DNA of 43,560 nucleotides from Pseudobutyrivibrio sp. (GCA_024691465.1 JAILNO010000108.1:1-43560); one strand, 5' to 3'; shown: positions 33,748-43,302, counted from the first letter of the stretch. Notes: a model not told the origin generated them from the sequence alone. Translations and numbers: made by a program.

Positions 33748-35280
33748 CTACTGCTTGTTTCCTGTAAGCTTCTTGATCACAAGAAGTGTACCAATCATAA
33801 GCACGATGCCAATTACAAGACATACTAACCAATTGCGAATGAATCCAGATATAACATATGAAGCAAATGATACTGCAGCAACTGTAAGTGCGTATGGAAG
33901 CTGTGTGCTAACATGGCTGATGTGATCACACTCTGCACCTGCCGATGCCATAATTGTGGTATCAGAGATAGGTGAGCAGTGGTCTCCACATACGGCACCT
34001 GCCATACATGCTGAGATTGCAATAATCATAAGCTCATTGTTAAGGTCTCCACCGAATACGTTAACAACGATAGGAATAAGGATTCCGAATGTACCCCATG
34101 ATGTACCAGTAGCAAATGCTAAGAAGATACCTACTAAGAATACAAGTGCTGGAAGCAGACTCATAAGAGCTCTATTGTCAGCTATATTAGCAACTATACC
34201 GCCTACATACTCAGCAGCGCCTAGTGAATCTGTCATAGACTTAAGTGTCCATGCAAATGTTAATACTAAGATAGCAGGAACCATACTCTTGAATCCCTCT
34301 GGAATAGCATTCATACACTCGCTGAAGCTAAGTACTCTAGTGCATAGGAAGAAGATAATTGTGATGATAAGTGCTACTACTGAACCATACACAAGACCTA
34401 CTGAAGCATCTGAGTTAGAGAAAGCATCGATGAAGCTGGCTCCCTCGAAGAATCCACCAGTGTAGATCATTCCGATTACGCAGCATACTATAAGTGAAAC
34501 AATAGGAAGCACCAGGTGGATAACCTTACCACTCTGTGATACAGGTGGATGTGGCTGATCCTCCGCTCCTGTAAGGCTGGCTGCATCCTTCTTCTTGCGC
34601 TTCTTCTCCTGAGCTATGTGATTAAGCTCAGCAAGCTTCATTGAGCCGTAGTCAAAATTCATATATGTAATTGCAAACATCATTACAAGTGTAAGAAGTG
34701 CGTAGAAGTTGTAAGGGATGGCTCTAATGAAAAGTGTAAGACCATTAGCTCCATCTACGAAACCTGTAACAGCTGCAGCCCATGATGAAATAGGTGCAAT
34801 AATACAAATAGGTGCTGCTGTGGCATCGATTAAGTAAGCCAGCTTCTCCCTAGAGATGCCGTGCTTATCTGTAAGGGGGCGCATAACTGAACCTACTGTA
34901 AGGCAATTGAAATAATCATCGATGAAGATAAGCATTCCAAGGACAATAGTGGCCACCTGAGCACCTGCCTTAGTCTTAACATGGGTAACTGCCCACTTAC
35001 CAAAAGCTGCGGAACCGCCAGCTCGATTCATAAGCATAACCATACTTCCCAGGATAACCAAGAATGTAAGTATACCCACATTCCAACTATCTGAAAGCTG
35101 ACCAATCATGCCATCTACGAAGATATGCTCCATAGCAGCGGTGAGATTGAATCCTGCGTATAATAGTCCGCCAGATAATATTCCTATAAAAAGTGACGAA
35201 TAAACTTCTTTTGTAATAAGTGCTAAAACAATAGCAATAAGTGGTGGCAAAAGCGACCAAATAGTATTAGTAAATTCCAT
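33748..35280 (-). CDS. NhaC-family transporter, probable lysine transporter
   Basis: A 510-residue membrane protein with about 11-12 hydrophobic segments and family motifs IFIDDYFNCLTVGSVMRPL (near residue 118), FATGTSWGTFGILIPI and GDHCSPISDTTIMAS. By family name it would be a Na+/H+ antiporter. However, it overlaps dapA by 14 nt and is under the same lysine riboswitch. Comparative studies of lysine-riboswitch regulons have proposed NhaC-type members as lysine transporters, and that reading fits better here. A charged cytoplasmic loop (KKRKKKD) lies near residue 230. Confidence 0.83.
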   Translation of the reverse strand: MEFTNTIWSLLPPLIAIVLALITKEVYSSLFIGILSGGLLYAGFNLTAAMEHIFVDGMIGQLSDSWNVGILTFLVILGSMVMLMNRAGGSAAFGKWAVTHVKTKAGAQVATIVLGMLIFIDDYFNCLTVGSVMRPLTDKHGISREKLAYLIDATAAPICIIAPISSWAAAVTGFVDGANGLTLFIRAIPYNFYALLTLVMMFAITYMNFDYGSMKLAELNHIAQEKKRKKKDAASLTGAEDQPHPPVSQSGKVIHLVLPIVSLIVCCVIGMIYTGGFFEGASFIDAFSNSDASVGLVYGSVVALIITIIFFLCTRVLSFSECMNAIPEGFKSMVPAILVLTFAWTLKSMTDSLGAAEYVGGIVANIADNRALMSLLPALVFLVGIFLAFATGTSWGTFGILIPIVVNVFGGDLNNELMIIAISACMAGAVCGDHCSPISDTTIMASAGAECDHISHVSTQLPYALTVAAVSFASYVISGFIRNWLVCLVIGIVLMIGTLLVIKKLTGNKQ

Positions 35281-36151
35281 ATGACTTCATGTTCTCCTCT
35301 AAAATAATTGCATGCTCCTCTTCCATTTCTGTAAGAGGCTTTCTAAGGGGACCTGCCTCGAATCCAAGTATGTTAAGAGCTTTCTTAACAGGAATTGGAT
35401 TAACCTCTGAGAACAGGCTATCAATAAGTGGCAATGCCTCCAGCTGCATCTTAGCAGCCTGCTTGAAGTCTCCATCGAGACATGCCTGGCACATATCATG
35501 TGTCTGCTTAGGTGCTACATTGGAAAGAACTGAGATTACTCCTAATCCGCCTAATGACATAATAGGAACAATCTGGTCGTCATTTCCCGAATATACATCA
35601 ATGCATCCATCTGCAAGCTGGATGAGCTTAGCAATCTGACTAATATTGCCTGATGCTTCCTTAATAGCTACGATGTTCTTCACATCCTTGGCAAGCTTAA
35701 TAGCTGTTTCAGGAAGTATATTGCAACCTGTACGACTAGGCACATTGTAGAGAATACAAGGAATATTAATTGCATCTGCTGTATCTTTGAAATGCACATA
35801 TAATCCCTTCTGTGTAGCCTTATTGTAATAAGGTGTTACTAGAAGTACTGCATCACATCCAGCCTTCTCAGCCTCTGTAGAAAGATAGATAGCTGTCTCT
35901 GTGCTGTTAGAACCAGTGCCTGCAATAACAGGTACTCTGTGATTAACTGTCTCTACGCAATGCTTCACCACATCAAGATGCTCTTCATGTGAAAGTGTAG
36001 AAGCTTCGCCTGTAGTTCCACAGATAACAATTGCGTCTGTGCTATTCTTGATCTGATACTCAATTAAGTTATCAAGCTTCTCATAATTAACCGAACCATC
36101 TGCATTGAATGGTGTGACAATAGCAACAGCTGCACCAGTAAAGATACTCAT
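35267..36151 (-). CDS. dapA: 4-hydroxy-tetrahydrodipicolinate synthase
   Basis: 294 residues of the usual length. GTTGEASTLSHEEH (pyruvate-binding), YYNKATQKGLYVHF, YNVPSRTGCNI and the Schiff-base Lys in IVAIKEASGN (Lys near 163) are all present. It condenses pyruvate and aspartate semialdehyde, the first committed step to diaminopimelate and lysine. AAGGAGGA precedes the ATG. Transcription is controlled by an upstream lysine riboswitch and terminator. The next gene begins within its 3' end. Confidence 0.95.
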   Translation of the reverse strand: MSIFTGAAVAIVTPFNADGSVNYEKLDNLIEYQIKNSTDAIVICGTTGEASTLSHEEHLDVVKHCVETVNHRVPVIAGTGSNSTETAIYLSTEAEKAGCDAVLLVTPYYNKATQKGLYVHFKDTADAINIPCILYNVPSRTGCNILPETAIKLAKDVKNIVAIKEASGNISQIAKLIQLADGCIDVYSGNDDQIVPIMSLGGLGVISVLSNVAPKQTHDMCQACLDGDFKQAAKMQLEALPLIDSLFSEVNPIPVKKALNILGFEAGPLRKPLTEMEEEHAIILEENMKSYGIY

Positions 36152-36201
36152 TTTAAAATTCCTCCTTGATATATACCGTAAAATCTCCCTTAAATTAGGA
36201 C

Positions 36202-36235
36202 ATAATAAAAGCTAGCCACGAAAAGATGGCTAGCT
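36202..36235 (-). terminator. Riboswitch-controlled terminator upstream of dapA
   Basis: 9-bp stem AGCTAGCCA/TGGCTAGCT (36210-36218 with 36227-36235), 8-nt loop, then TTTATTATG on the minus strand. It is the expression platform of the lysine riboswitch, about 50 nt before dapA. Confidence 0.85.
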
Positions 36236-36247
36236 GAATAATCAATT

Positions 36248-36421
36248 GCACGATAGCTCCCCATCTTATATTAGATGACAGTCATAAGGCTATTGGCCCT
36301 ATGCCCAGGATAAACACCATCAGGTGATGCCTTCCTTCGGCGGAGTCCCCTTTCACTACATATCAACTGGGCCTGTCCCATCCATGGAGTTACTAATGTC
36401 TTCCGCAACCTCTATCTCTTA
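36248..36421 (-). promoter_or_regulatory. Lysine riboswitch (L-box)
   Basis: The minus-strand RNA carries the L-box core in order: GATAGAGGTTGCG (36403-36416 region), GTGAAAGGGG and GCCGAAGG (36334-36341), CTGGGC, GACTGTCA (36276-36283), and GAGCTATC, which pairs back with the first GATAG as helix P1. The order and spacing match the B. subtilis lysC aptamer. With the terminator downstream it should switch dapA and the NhaC-type gene off when lysine is plentiful. Confidence 0.93.
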
Positions 36422-36434
36422 TTAAGTTGTGTTA

Positions 36435-36463
36435 ATACTACATCTTCACTTTTAGCCTGTCAA
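36435..36463 (-). promoter_or_regulatory. Promoter of the lysine riboswitch-dapA operon
   Basis: Reverse-strand TTGACA (36458-36463), 17-bp spacer, TAGTAT (36435-36440). Transcription should begin near 36428, just before the aptamer. Confidence 0.85.
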
Positions 36464-36470
36464 CAACAAA

Positions 36471-36500
36471 TTGATATTATTCGTATTTATGTGTTAATAT
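36471..36500 (+). promoter_or_regulatory. Promoter of the amidase gene
   Basis: TTGATA (36471-36476), 18-bp spacer ending TGT, TAATAT (36495-36500). It lies back to back with the dapA promoter, 7 bp apart. Confidence 0.6.
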
Positions 36501-36532
36501 AAAACCAAACACACGGAGGAATTTTTGTAATT

Positions 36533-37315
36533 ATGAAATCGTTTTTTAAAAAAGCTATCAGCTTTGCTCTTTGCATGGCTTGCGCCATTCTTCTATTCAC
36601 AAGCAACACTATGACTTCTGAAGCTAAGACTCCTAAGAATCTTATAGTAGTCCTTGATCCAGGTCATGATACCTGCCACACAGGATGTCATTATGAGGGA
36701 TTCGATGAGGGTATTGCTAATCTCTACATTGCATACGCATGTAAGGCAGAGCTTGAGAAGTACAAGGGTGTTACAGTATATATGACCCGTACAGGTTTCG
36801 AGTGCCCATATGGTGCTGACCCTAATGCTAAGTCTAAGTGTCTCACATCTAGAGTTAATTACGCTAAGTCAGTGAAGGCAGATGTACTTATCAGTCTCCA
36901 CAATGACTATGATGGCGATATGGATACTACTCAGAACGGATGTAAGGTAATCATTCCTAATCCTAACTACAGACCTGATCTGTGCATGACTGGTGCTTAC
37001 TTAGGACAGTCTATTCTTACACAGCTTACAGCTACAGGTCTGAACATCAACAATTGGAAGCTCTGCCCTAATGGCACAGGTATTGTTACTCGTGATTCTG
37101 AGACAGGTAAGTATCCAGATGGTTCAGCTAAGGATTATTATGCACTTATCAACCAGTCTAAGTCATCAGGCATGCCATGTATCATCGTAGAGCATGCATT
37201 CTGCACTAACTACTCAGATAGAGTTAATCACCTATCTACACCTGAGCAGTACACTCAGCTGGGTGTAGCCGATGCTACAGGTATTGCTACATACTATGGT
37301 TTAGCACTTAAATAA
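36533..37315 (+). CDS. Secreted N-acetylmuramoyl-L-alanine amidase (Amidase_3)
   Basis: 260 residues. A signal peptide (about 1-31, ending near SEA) is followed directly by an Amidase_3 domain: zinc ligands His45 (LDPGHD), Glu59 (FDEG) and His123 (SLHND), and catalytic Glu in IVEHAF near the C-terminus. It should cut the amide bond between N-acetylmuramate and the stem peptide. There is no wall-binding or SH3 domain, and the domain has several cysteines (for example DTCHTGCHY). The only ribosome binding site, GGAGG, is 13 nt from the ATG, longer than usual. Monocistronic. Confidence 0.9.
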   Translation: MKSFFKKAISFALCMACAILLFTSNTMTSEAKTPKNLIVVLDPGHDTCHTGCHYEGFDEGIANLYIAYACKAELEKYKGVTVYMTRTGFECPYGADPNAKSKCLTSRVNYAKSVKADVLISLHNDYDGDMDTTQNGCKVIIPNPNYRPDLCMTGAYLGQSILTQLTATGLNINNWKLCPNGTGIVTRDSETGKYPDGSAKDYYALINQSKSSGMPCIIVEHAFCTNYSDRVNHLSTPEQYTQLGVADATGIATYYGLALK

Positions 37316-37332
37316 TTATTAATAAATGTATT

Positions 37333-37359
37333 AAGGACGGCACATTGGCCGTCCTTTTT
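37333..37359 (+). terminator. Terminator after the amidase gene
   Basis: 9-bp GC-rich stem (37333-37341 with 37348-37356), 6-nt loop, then TTT. It lies between convergent genes and may serve both. Confidence 0.88.
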
Positions 37360-37372
37360 CATTACTATTAAA

Positions 37373-38176
37373 TTAATCCACCAGTCCTAGTTCTCTTAGT
37401 CCTAAATATATTCCGTCATCATTGTTACTGGCGGTCACATGATTGAATCTGTCCTTTAGCTCCTCAGGTGCATTCCCCATTAAGAAGGGCTTACCCACCG
37501 AGCAGAGCATCTCCACGTCATTGAAGTGATCTCCGAAGGCCACCGTAGCACTGTGGTCAATCGTATCTTTCTCGCAGAAGAATCTCACACTATTGCCCTT
37601 GGATATACCCTTGTTCATAATCTCAATCAATATATTCGACGAGCGTACTATGGCAAGTCCTGGGAACTTAGCCTTAAGCTCCTCCTCAATGGCGGTGGTA
37701 TATTCAGGATTGCACATGCATAGTATCTTGCCCACTTCCACTCCTGGCTGAAGCAGCTCTATGCCGCCCTCCACTGCAGAAGCCTCCACGATCCTCTCTT
37801 CTCTAGCCACTCTGGCATCGCTCCTGTCCTTAACTATCCAAGTGTCCATGGAGTAGATATTCCAGGTGCAATCTAGCCTGCGCTCCTCTATGAAGCTGAT
37901 CACCTGGCTGGCTGTGCTTCTGGAGAATCCATTGGAATAGAGAATCTTCCCATCATCATCTATGATAAGAGCTCCACTGTAGCACACTATAGGACATGTG
38001 AATCTATAACGGTTGAATATAGGATAGATTCCAGATGGTCCTCTTGCTGTGACAATTACGAAGGTAATCCCTTTCCTCTGCAAGGCTCTGATTGCTGTAA
38101 GGGTGCTGTCCTTCATCCTATGATTATCATCTAAGAGGGTGCCATCCACATCACAAAAGACTATCTTATAATCCAT
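37373..38176 (-). CDS. Cof-type HAD-IIB phosphatase
   Basis: 267 residues with nucleophile motif VFCDVDGTLLDD at the N-terminus, VTARGPSG (motif II), a C2 cap, KGNSVRFF with the conserved Lys, and AFGDHFNDVEML (motif IV). Members dephosphorylate sugar phosphates or flavin/PLP intermediates. I start it at the ATG at 38176 because the family begins right before the DxD motif; a further start at 38209 would overlap fructokinase by 29 nt and has poor context. No strong Shine-Dalgarno is seen, so translation may depend on the upstream fructokinase, 4 nt away. Confidence 0.85.
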   Translation of the reverse strand: MDYKIVFCDVDGTLLDDNHRMKDSTLTAIRALQRKGITFVIVTARGPSGIYPIFNRYRFTCPIVCYSGALIIDDDGKILYSNGFSRSTASQVISFIEERRLDCTWNIYSMDTWIVKDRSDARVAREERIVEASAVEGGIELLQPGVEVGKILCMCNPEYTTAIEEELKAKFPGLAIVRSSNILIEIMNKGISKGNSVRFFCEKDTIDHSATVAFGDHFNDVEMLCSVGKPFLMGNAPEELKDRFNHVTASNNDDGIYLGLRELGLVD

Positions 38177-38180
38177 ATTA

Positions 38181-39161
38181 TTATCTGGTTTGAAGCAATG
38201 CCTCCACATCCTTAAGCTCAGGCATTACTCTAAGTGCTCCCTTCACTCTGGTAATAAGAGAAGCTGCGGCATTGGCATACTCTAGCATCTCTCTAATCCT
38301 GTCCTCATCCAGACCATTGATACCGTACTTCAGGAGAAAATGGATGACGCATCCACAGAATGTATCTCCCGCACCAGTAGTCTCAATAGTCTCATCTGAA
38401 AGGAATGGCTTGGACTCCACTATAATCTCCTTGCCATCCTTATCCACATAAGAACCCAAGCTTCCATCCTTACCCATTGATACAGTAATAAATGGAATAT
38501 TGAAGCTCTCACGTATCTTGTGAACACCAGCGATGTAATCCTCCTCGCCAGTGAGCCACTGTATCTCATTATCTGAGATCTTAAGGTAATCACAGTATTC
38601 CATACCCTTAAGAATCTGTGTCTTAGCCTCATCTAAACTATTCCATAATGGCTCTCTTAGGTTAGGGTCAAAAGTGATGATGGCCCCTGACTCTTTGGCC
38701 TGCTCTAAGGCAAAGAGGGTAGCCTCCCTAACTAATTCATGTGTCATAGAGAGTGTACCAAAATGGAATACCTTAGCACTTTTAATAGTATCTACATCTA
38801 TCTCATCCTTAGTGAGCATCATGTCAGCCCCAGGATTGCGGTAGAATGAGAAATCTCTATCTCCATCTGGAAAAGTCTCAACAAATGCCAGTGTAGTGTG
38901 AACTTCCTTATCCATCATAAGATTGTCTGTATCAATCCCCACTTCCTTGAGAGTATTCTTAAGCTTGCGGCCGAACATGTCATCTCCCACCTTGCCTATG
39001 AAGCTCACCTCATGTCCGAATCTCTTAAGCATGGCCAGTACATTACATGGTGCACCACCTGGATTAGCCTCAAACATATCATTATTATTGGCAGAGACGC
39101 CATTGTTAGTCATATCGATTAGGAGCTCTCCTAATGCCACTACATCTATAGTCTTTTCCAA
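38181..39161 (-). CDS. PfkB-family fructokinase
   Basis: 326 residues: DVVALGELLIDMT at the start, the sugar-binding NPGGAPCNV, and the catalytic TTGAGDTFCG (Asp near 265). It closely resembles ribokinase-type fructokinases that make fructose 6-phosphate. The start is TTG at 39161, with GGGAGG 9 nt upstream, and no alternative ATG lies close by. It sits after a sugar ABC operon and is followed by a Cof-type phosphatase. Confidence 0.9.
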   Translation of the reverse strand: MEKTIDVVALGELLIDMTNNGVSANNNDMFEANPGGAPCNVLAMLKRFGHEVSFIGKVGDDMFGRKLKNTLKEVGIDTDNLMMDKEVHTTLAFVETFPDGDRDFSFYRNPGADMMLTKDEIDVDTIKSAKVFHFGTLSMTHELVREATLFALEQAKESGAIITFDPNLREPLWNSLDEAKTQILKGMEYCDYLKISDNEIQWLTGEEDYIAGVHKIRESFNIPFITVSMGKDGSLGSYVDKDGKEIIVESKPFLSDETIETTGAGDTFCGCVIHFLLKYGINGLDEDRIREMLEYANAAASLITRVKGALRVMPELKDVEALLQTR

Positions 39162-39191
39162 AATATTATGCCTCCCTTGTTAATTAATATA

Positions 39192-39220
39192 TAAGGGCAG
39201 TGTAAGCGCCACTGCCCTTT
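39192..39220 (-). terminator. Intercistronic hairpin between binding-protein and fructokinase genes
   Basis: 10-bp stem (39193-39202 with 39210-39219), 7-nt loop. The minus-strand tail is ATATATT rather than a T-run, so it is probably a partial terminator or 3'-end stabiliser; the plus-strand tail is better. Confidence 0.55.
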
Positions 39221-39247
39221 TATTATACAAGATTATGAAGAAAGAAG

Positions 39248-40396
39248 TTACTTTAATAATTCTAATCTAGATGGATCGTTTGCAAATACTTCCTTTGCAT
39301 TATCCTTAGTTACAACAACTGGTGGAAGCTCATAGATAGGTACTTCGATTACACCATTGTCTGCTGTTACATCTGTTGCAGGCATACCGTTACCAGCCTG
39401 GAGAGAATTGATGATATCAATTGTTTCTGCAACTAGATCCTCAGTTGGCTTAGCAACTGTTGAGTACTGACGACCTTCCCATACCCACTCAACTGACTCG
39501 TTCTCAGCATCGAGACCAGATACTACTGGAATCTCCTGTCCTGCATTCTCACAAGCTGTGATACATGCACGAGCGATACCGTCGTTAGGGCAAAGGACAC
39601 CATCGATTTCCTTGTCTGAATAGAATCCAGAAAGAAGAGAATCCATTCTTGACTGTGCCTTAGAGTTATCCCAATCAACTGTTGCACACTGTGTAAAGTC
39701 TGTCTGCTCAGATACAACTACGAGTGTACCGTCGTCGATCTTAGGCTGAAGCACTGACATAGCACCTGTGAAGAAGTTAGGTGCGTTAGGATCAGCAGGA
39801 CCACCACCGAAGAGCTCGATGTTGTAAGGGCCATCACCCTTCTGCTCTGCAAGACCATCTAAGAGTGCCTGTGCCTGAAGCTCACCTGTCTTAACTGAAC
39901 CGAACTGTACTACACCGTCAACACCTGTAGTATTCTCAAGAAGTCTATCATATCCAATTACGTATACACCTGATTCCTTAGCCTGCTCAAGTACTGAACC
40001 TAACTGTGAACCATCCACTGGACCTACGACGATTACGCTTGCACCGTTCTCAATCATAGATTCAATCTGCTGTTGCTGCTGTGTTACTTTCTGATCAGCT
40101 GCCTGCACGATAGGATTGTATCCTGCCTCAGTAAGCTGTGCTGTAAACATCTCCTCAGCCTCTTTCCAGTTCTGGGTTCCAAGCCATGGAAGAGATACAC
40201 CGATTGTAGCGCCCTCCTCAAACCCAGGTAAGCTCTCTGATGATGTATCAGCTGCTTCTGTGGTTGTCTCAGTTGCCTGAGTGTCTGTGCTAGCTGCTGT
40301 GTCAGCAGCGCCCTCACGGCTGCCCCCACAGCCTGCGAAAGTTGCAGCTACCATTGTGGCTGCCATTGCCATAGACAAAAACGTTCTTTTTTTCAT
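39248..40396 (-). CDS. Sugar-binding lipoprotein, ChvE type
   Basis: 382 residues: signal peptide with lipobox Cys23 (FAGC), an Ala/Thr/Glu linker to about residue 58, then a ChvE-like binding domain (IGVSLPWLGTQNWKEAEEMF, VIGYDRLLENT, IELFGGGPADPNAPNFF, GLDAENESVEWVWEGRQYSTV). ChvE members bind several aldose monosaccharides such as glucose, galactose, arabinose and xylose. It is the third gene of an ATPase-permease-binding protein operon, an order usual for the GguAB/MmsAB systems. AGGAGG precedes the ATG. Confidence 0.9.
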   Translation of the reverse strand: MKKRTFLSMAMAATMVAATFAGCGGSREGAADTAASTDTQATETTTEAADTSSESLPGFEEGATIGVSLPWLGTQNWKEAEEMFTAQLTEAGYNPIVQAADQKVTQQQQQIESMIENGASVIVVGPVDGSQLGSVLEQAKESGVYVIGYDRLLENTTGVDGVVQFGSVKTGELQAQALLDGLAEQKGDGPYNIELFGGGPADPNAPNFFTGAMSVLQPKIDDGTLVVVSEQTDFTQCATVDWDNSKAQSRMDSLLSGFYSDKEIDGVLCPNDGIARACITACENAGQEIPVVSGLDAENESVEWVWEGRQYSTVAKPTEDLVAETIDIINSLQAGNGMPATDVTADNGVIEVPIYELPPVVVTKDNAKEVFANDPSRLELLK

Positions 40397-40418
40397 TTTC
40401 CATCCTCCTTATAAGTTG

Positions 40419-40464
40419 ACATATTGTGCACTTAATATGTAAGGCCCAGCAGTAATACTGCAGG
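40419..40464 (-). repeat. Two hairpins between permease and binding-protein genes
   Basis: ACATATT/AATATGT (40419-40425 with 40434-40440) and a CCAGCAG/CTGCAGG stem with one mismatch (40446-40452 with 40458-40464). They lie upstream of the binding-protein ribosome binding site and may protect a processed message. Confidence 0.5.
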
Positions 40465-40476
40465 CATGCCTCCTAA

Positions 40477-41700
40477 TTACTTAGCAGATTCAGCTTCCTT
40501 ACTTGGGAATAATCTGCCAATGATTGATGACTTACCACTCTTCTTGTTGTATACATCGAATGCTACAGCTGCAAGAAGTACGAAGCCCTTAATAACCTGT
40601 GTACGGTCAGCTCCAACACCCATGAGCATCAGACCGTTGTTAAGTACTGCCATTACCAGACCACCGACTATAGTAGCAAGTATAGTTCCTACACCACCTG
40701 ATACTGCTGCACCACCGATGAATACTGATGCGATTGCATCCATCTCCCATGATGTTCCATCTGCAGGACCTGCTGCTGTGGAACGTCCTACGAAGAGGAT
40801 ACCAGCCACTGCTGCAAGGAATGACATATTAACCATTGTAAGGAAGTATGTCTTCTTAACATTGACACCTGAAAGAGCTGCTGCTGCCTTGTTACCACCT
40901 ACTGCGTACACATGACGTCCGAACTTGGTGCGCTGTGTAATGATGTGATAGATAATTGTAAGAAGTAAAAGGATAAGTCCTGGTACTGGGAATGATGTAC
41001 CCACACGACCTGAACCAAATAACCATGTAAAGTAACCGATAAGAACAGTCATAAGAGCAATTCTTACGATTACAGCCCATAGAGGATCCTTCTCACCTGT
41101 ACCATCTGATGAATGTCTGTACTTTCTAAGCTGAGCTACTATGTAGCAAGCAATACCAATTAATCCAAGTAAAAGAGTGGAATTGTTCATTCCTGTAAAT
41201 GCAGGTCCCCATTCAGGTAGATATCCTGCTCCAAACCACTTGAGCTCCTCTGGTGCTGGTACTGAAATAGAACGAGATATCCAGATAACACCGCCACGGA
41301 AAATCATCATGCCACCAAGGGTTGTGATGAATCCTGGTATACCAAGCTGTGCCAAGAAGAATCCGTGCCAAGCACCTGCTGCAATACCGATTGCAAGCGC
41401 AATAAGAACTGCGCACCACCATGGAATATCGTAATTTTTAGCTACAAGAGCCATTACCATTCCCGAGAAACCAGCCACGGAACCTACTGACAAATCAATC
41501 TGCCCTATTACAATTACCATTAACATTCCAAGAGCAAGTATAAGTACGTATGCGTTACCTGATAGCAAGTTTTGGAAGTTAGATGATGTAAGCATTCTGC
41601 CACCAGAGATAATATTAAAGATGATTATCAACAAGCCTAACGCAACAACCATTGTGTACTGGCGAAGGTCTCCGCCTAACACCTGTTTAATGTATTTCAT
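40477..41700 (-). CDS. mmsB: Multiple-monosaccharide ABC transporter permease (GguB/MmsB type)
   Basis: A 407-residue RbsC-family permease, longer than the 5-kb pair, with about 10-12 hydrophobic segments. It has VIGQIDLSVGSVAGFSG (about 63-79), an extended loop near RKYRHSSDGTGEKDP (about 190-205), RTKFGRHVYAVGGNKAAAALSGV and AIASVFIGGAAVSGGVG. A single permease with this loop and length is typical of the ChvE-GguA-GguB importers, where it acts as a homodimer. Confidence 0.87.
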   Translation of the reverse strand: MKYIKQVLGGDLRQYTMVVALGLLIIIFNIISGGRMLTSSNFQNLLSGNAYVLILALGMLMVIVIGQIDLSVGSVAGFSGMVMALVAKNYDIPWWCAVLIALAIGIAAGAWHGFFLAQLGIPGFITTLGGMMIFRGGVIWISRSISVPAPEELKWFGAGYLPEWGPAFTGMNNSTLLLGLIGIACYIVAQLRKYRHSSDGTGEKDPLWAVIVRIALMTVLIGYFTWLFGSGRVGTSFPVPGLILLLLTIIYHIITQRTKFGRHVYAVGGNKAAAALSGVNVKKTYFLTMVNMSFLAAVAGILFVGRSTAAGPADGTSWEMDAIASVFIGGAAVSGGVGTILATIVGGLVMAVLNNGLMLMGVGADRTQVIKGFVLLAAVAFDVYNKKSGKSSIIGRLFPSKEAESAK

Positions 41701-41730
41701 AATTTATTCCATCCTTTCATTTCCCATATA

Positions 41731-43266
41731 CTAATTCGATGTGATTGTCATTCTCTTCATAAGGCTTTCCTGATTAGCTTCGCTAGTAAGTAGCTCGCCT
41801 GTGATAGTACCCTCGAAGATTGTGTAGATTCTATCTGCTATTCCAAGTAGCTCTGGCAATTCAGAAGAAACTAAGATGACTGCCTTGCCCTCATCAGCCA
41901 GCTGATGAATCAGCTTATAGATCTCATACTTGGCACCTACATCGATTCCTCTAGTAGGCTCATCTAGAATTAATATATCTGGCTCAGTAAACATCCACTT
42001 AGATAAAACTACCTTCTGCTGATTACCACCTGATAGAGTAGTTACACCTACATCTACACTGGAAGTCTTAATCTTAAGCGACTGTCTATACTGTTCTGCT
42101 GAAAGCTTCTCTTTATGAATATCAAGTAGACCATTCTTCTTAATCTTGTCTAAGTCTGCTGATACTATTGTCTTTCTAATGGAATCTAATAGATTAAGTC
42201 CTAAATTCTTTCTATCCTCAGGAACGTATGCTAAGCCATGCTTAATAGCCGACTCTACTGAATTAAGCTTCACCTCTCGTCCCTTTATCTTAAGAGAGCC
42301 ACCTCTATATATTCCGTAGTTCTTGCCGAAGATTGATCTCATCAGCTCTGTACGACCAGCACCCATAAGGCCTGCGAATCCAACTATCTCACCAGCTCGC
42401 ACATTGAAGCTTGCGTTCTTGCAAACCATTCTGCCTTCCACATCAGGATCTTCCACGCACCAGTTAGATACCTCAAAGATTACATCTCCTGGATGTGATT
42501 CATGCTCTGGATAGCGGTTCTCAATGGAACGTCCAACCATGGCTTTGATAATCTTGTCCTCGTCTACTTTTCCAGCCTCTACTTCGTAACTTTCTACTGT
42601 CTGTCCATCTCGAATGACTGTTACGCCGTCTGAAACTGCAGCTATCTCATTAAGCTTGTGGGATATCATAATACAAGTAATTCCCTTGCTCTTAAGGTCC
42701 TTCATAAGATTGAGAAGGTTAGCTGAATCTGCTTCATTAAGAGCTGATGTAGGCTCATCTAGAATTAAGAGCTTAACATTCTTAGACAGTGCCTTGGCAA
42801 TCTCTACAAGCTGCTGCTGACCTACGCCTAAATGCTTAATCAAGATATCTGGATTAATTGATAGGCCTACCTTCTGAAGAATCTCATATGTACGTCTCTT
42901 CTCTTCAGCCCAATCAATCAGTCGACCATTTACTATCTCATTACCCATGAATATATTCTCAGTAATGGATAATTCAGGTATCATGGTAAGCTCCTGATGA
43001 ATAATAGCTATTCCAGCGCTTTCCGACTCCTTGATGTTCTTGAACTTCATCTCTTTTCCCTGATAGATGATCTTACCAGCATAAGAGCCATAAGGATAAA
43101 CTCCAGATAACACCTTCATCAGTGTAGATTTACCAGCACCATTCTCACCACATATGGCATGTATTGTGCCTTCTCTCACTGAGAGGTTAACGTCATCTAG
43201 TGCCTTGACGCCTGGGAATTCTTTTGTGATACTCTGCATCTGCAGAATAAAAGAATTGCTCTCCAT
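41731..43266 (-). CDS. mmsA: Multiple-monosaccharide ABC transporter ATP-binding protein (GguA/MmsA type)
   Basis: 511 residues with two ABC domains. First half: GENGAGKST, the Q-loop HQELTMIPELSI, LGVGQQQLVEIAKAL and LLILDEPTSALN. Second half: GLMGAGRTEL, LSGGNQQKVVLSKWM and ILILDEPTRGID. It energises the adjacent MmsB-like permease. I start it at the ATG at 43266, with AGGGAGG upstream; an in-frame TTG at 43296 would use no such site. It follows the ROK gene by 36 nt. Confidence 0.9.
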   Translation of the reverse strand: MESNSFILQMQSITKEFPGVKALDDVNLSVREGTIHAICGENGAGKSTLMKVLSGVYPYGSYAGKIIYQGKEMKFKNIKESESAGIAIIHQELTMIPELSITENIFMGNEIVNGRLIDWAEEKRRTYEILQKVGLSINPDILIKHLGVGQQQLVEIAKALSKNVKLLILDEPTSALNEADSANLLNLMKDLKSKGITCIMISHKLNEIAAVSDGVTVIRDGQTVESYEVEAGKVDEDKIIKAMVGRSIENRYPEHESHPGDVIFEVSNWCVEDPDVEGRMVCKNASFNVRAGEIVGFAGLMGAGRTELMRSIFGKNYGIYRGGSLKIKGREVKLNSVESAIKHGLAYVPEDRKNLGLNLLDSIRKTIVSADLDKIKKNGLLDIHKEKLSAEQYRQSLKIKTSSVDVGVTTLSGGNQQKVVLSKWMFTEPDILILDEPTRGIDVGAKYEIYKLIHQLADEGKAVILVSSELPELLGIADRIYTIFEGTITGELLTSEANQESLMKRMTITSN

Positions 43267-43302
43267 AATTTGTAATACCTCCCTTTTTATCTCCAAGTGA
43301 GC

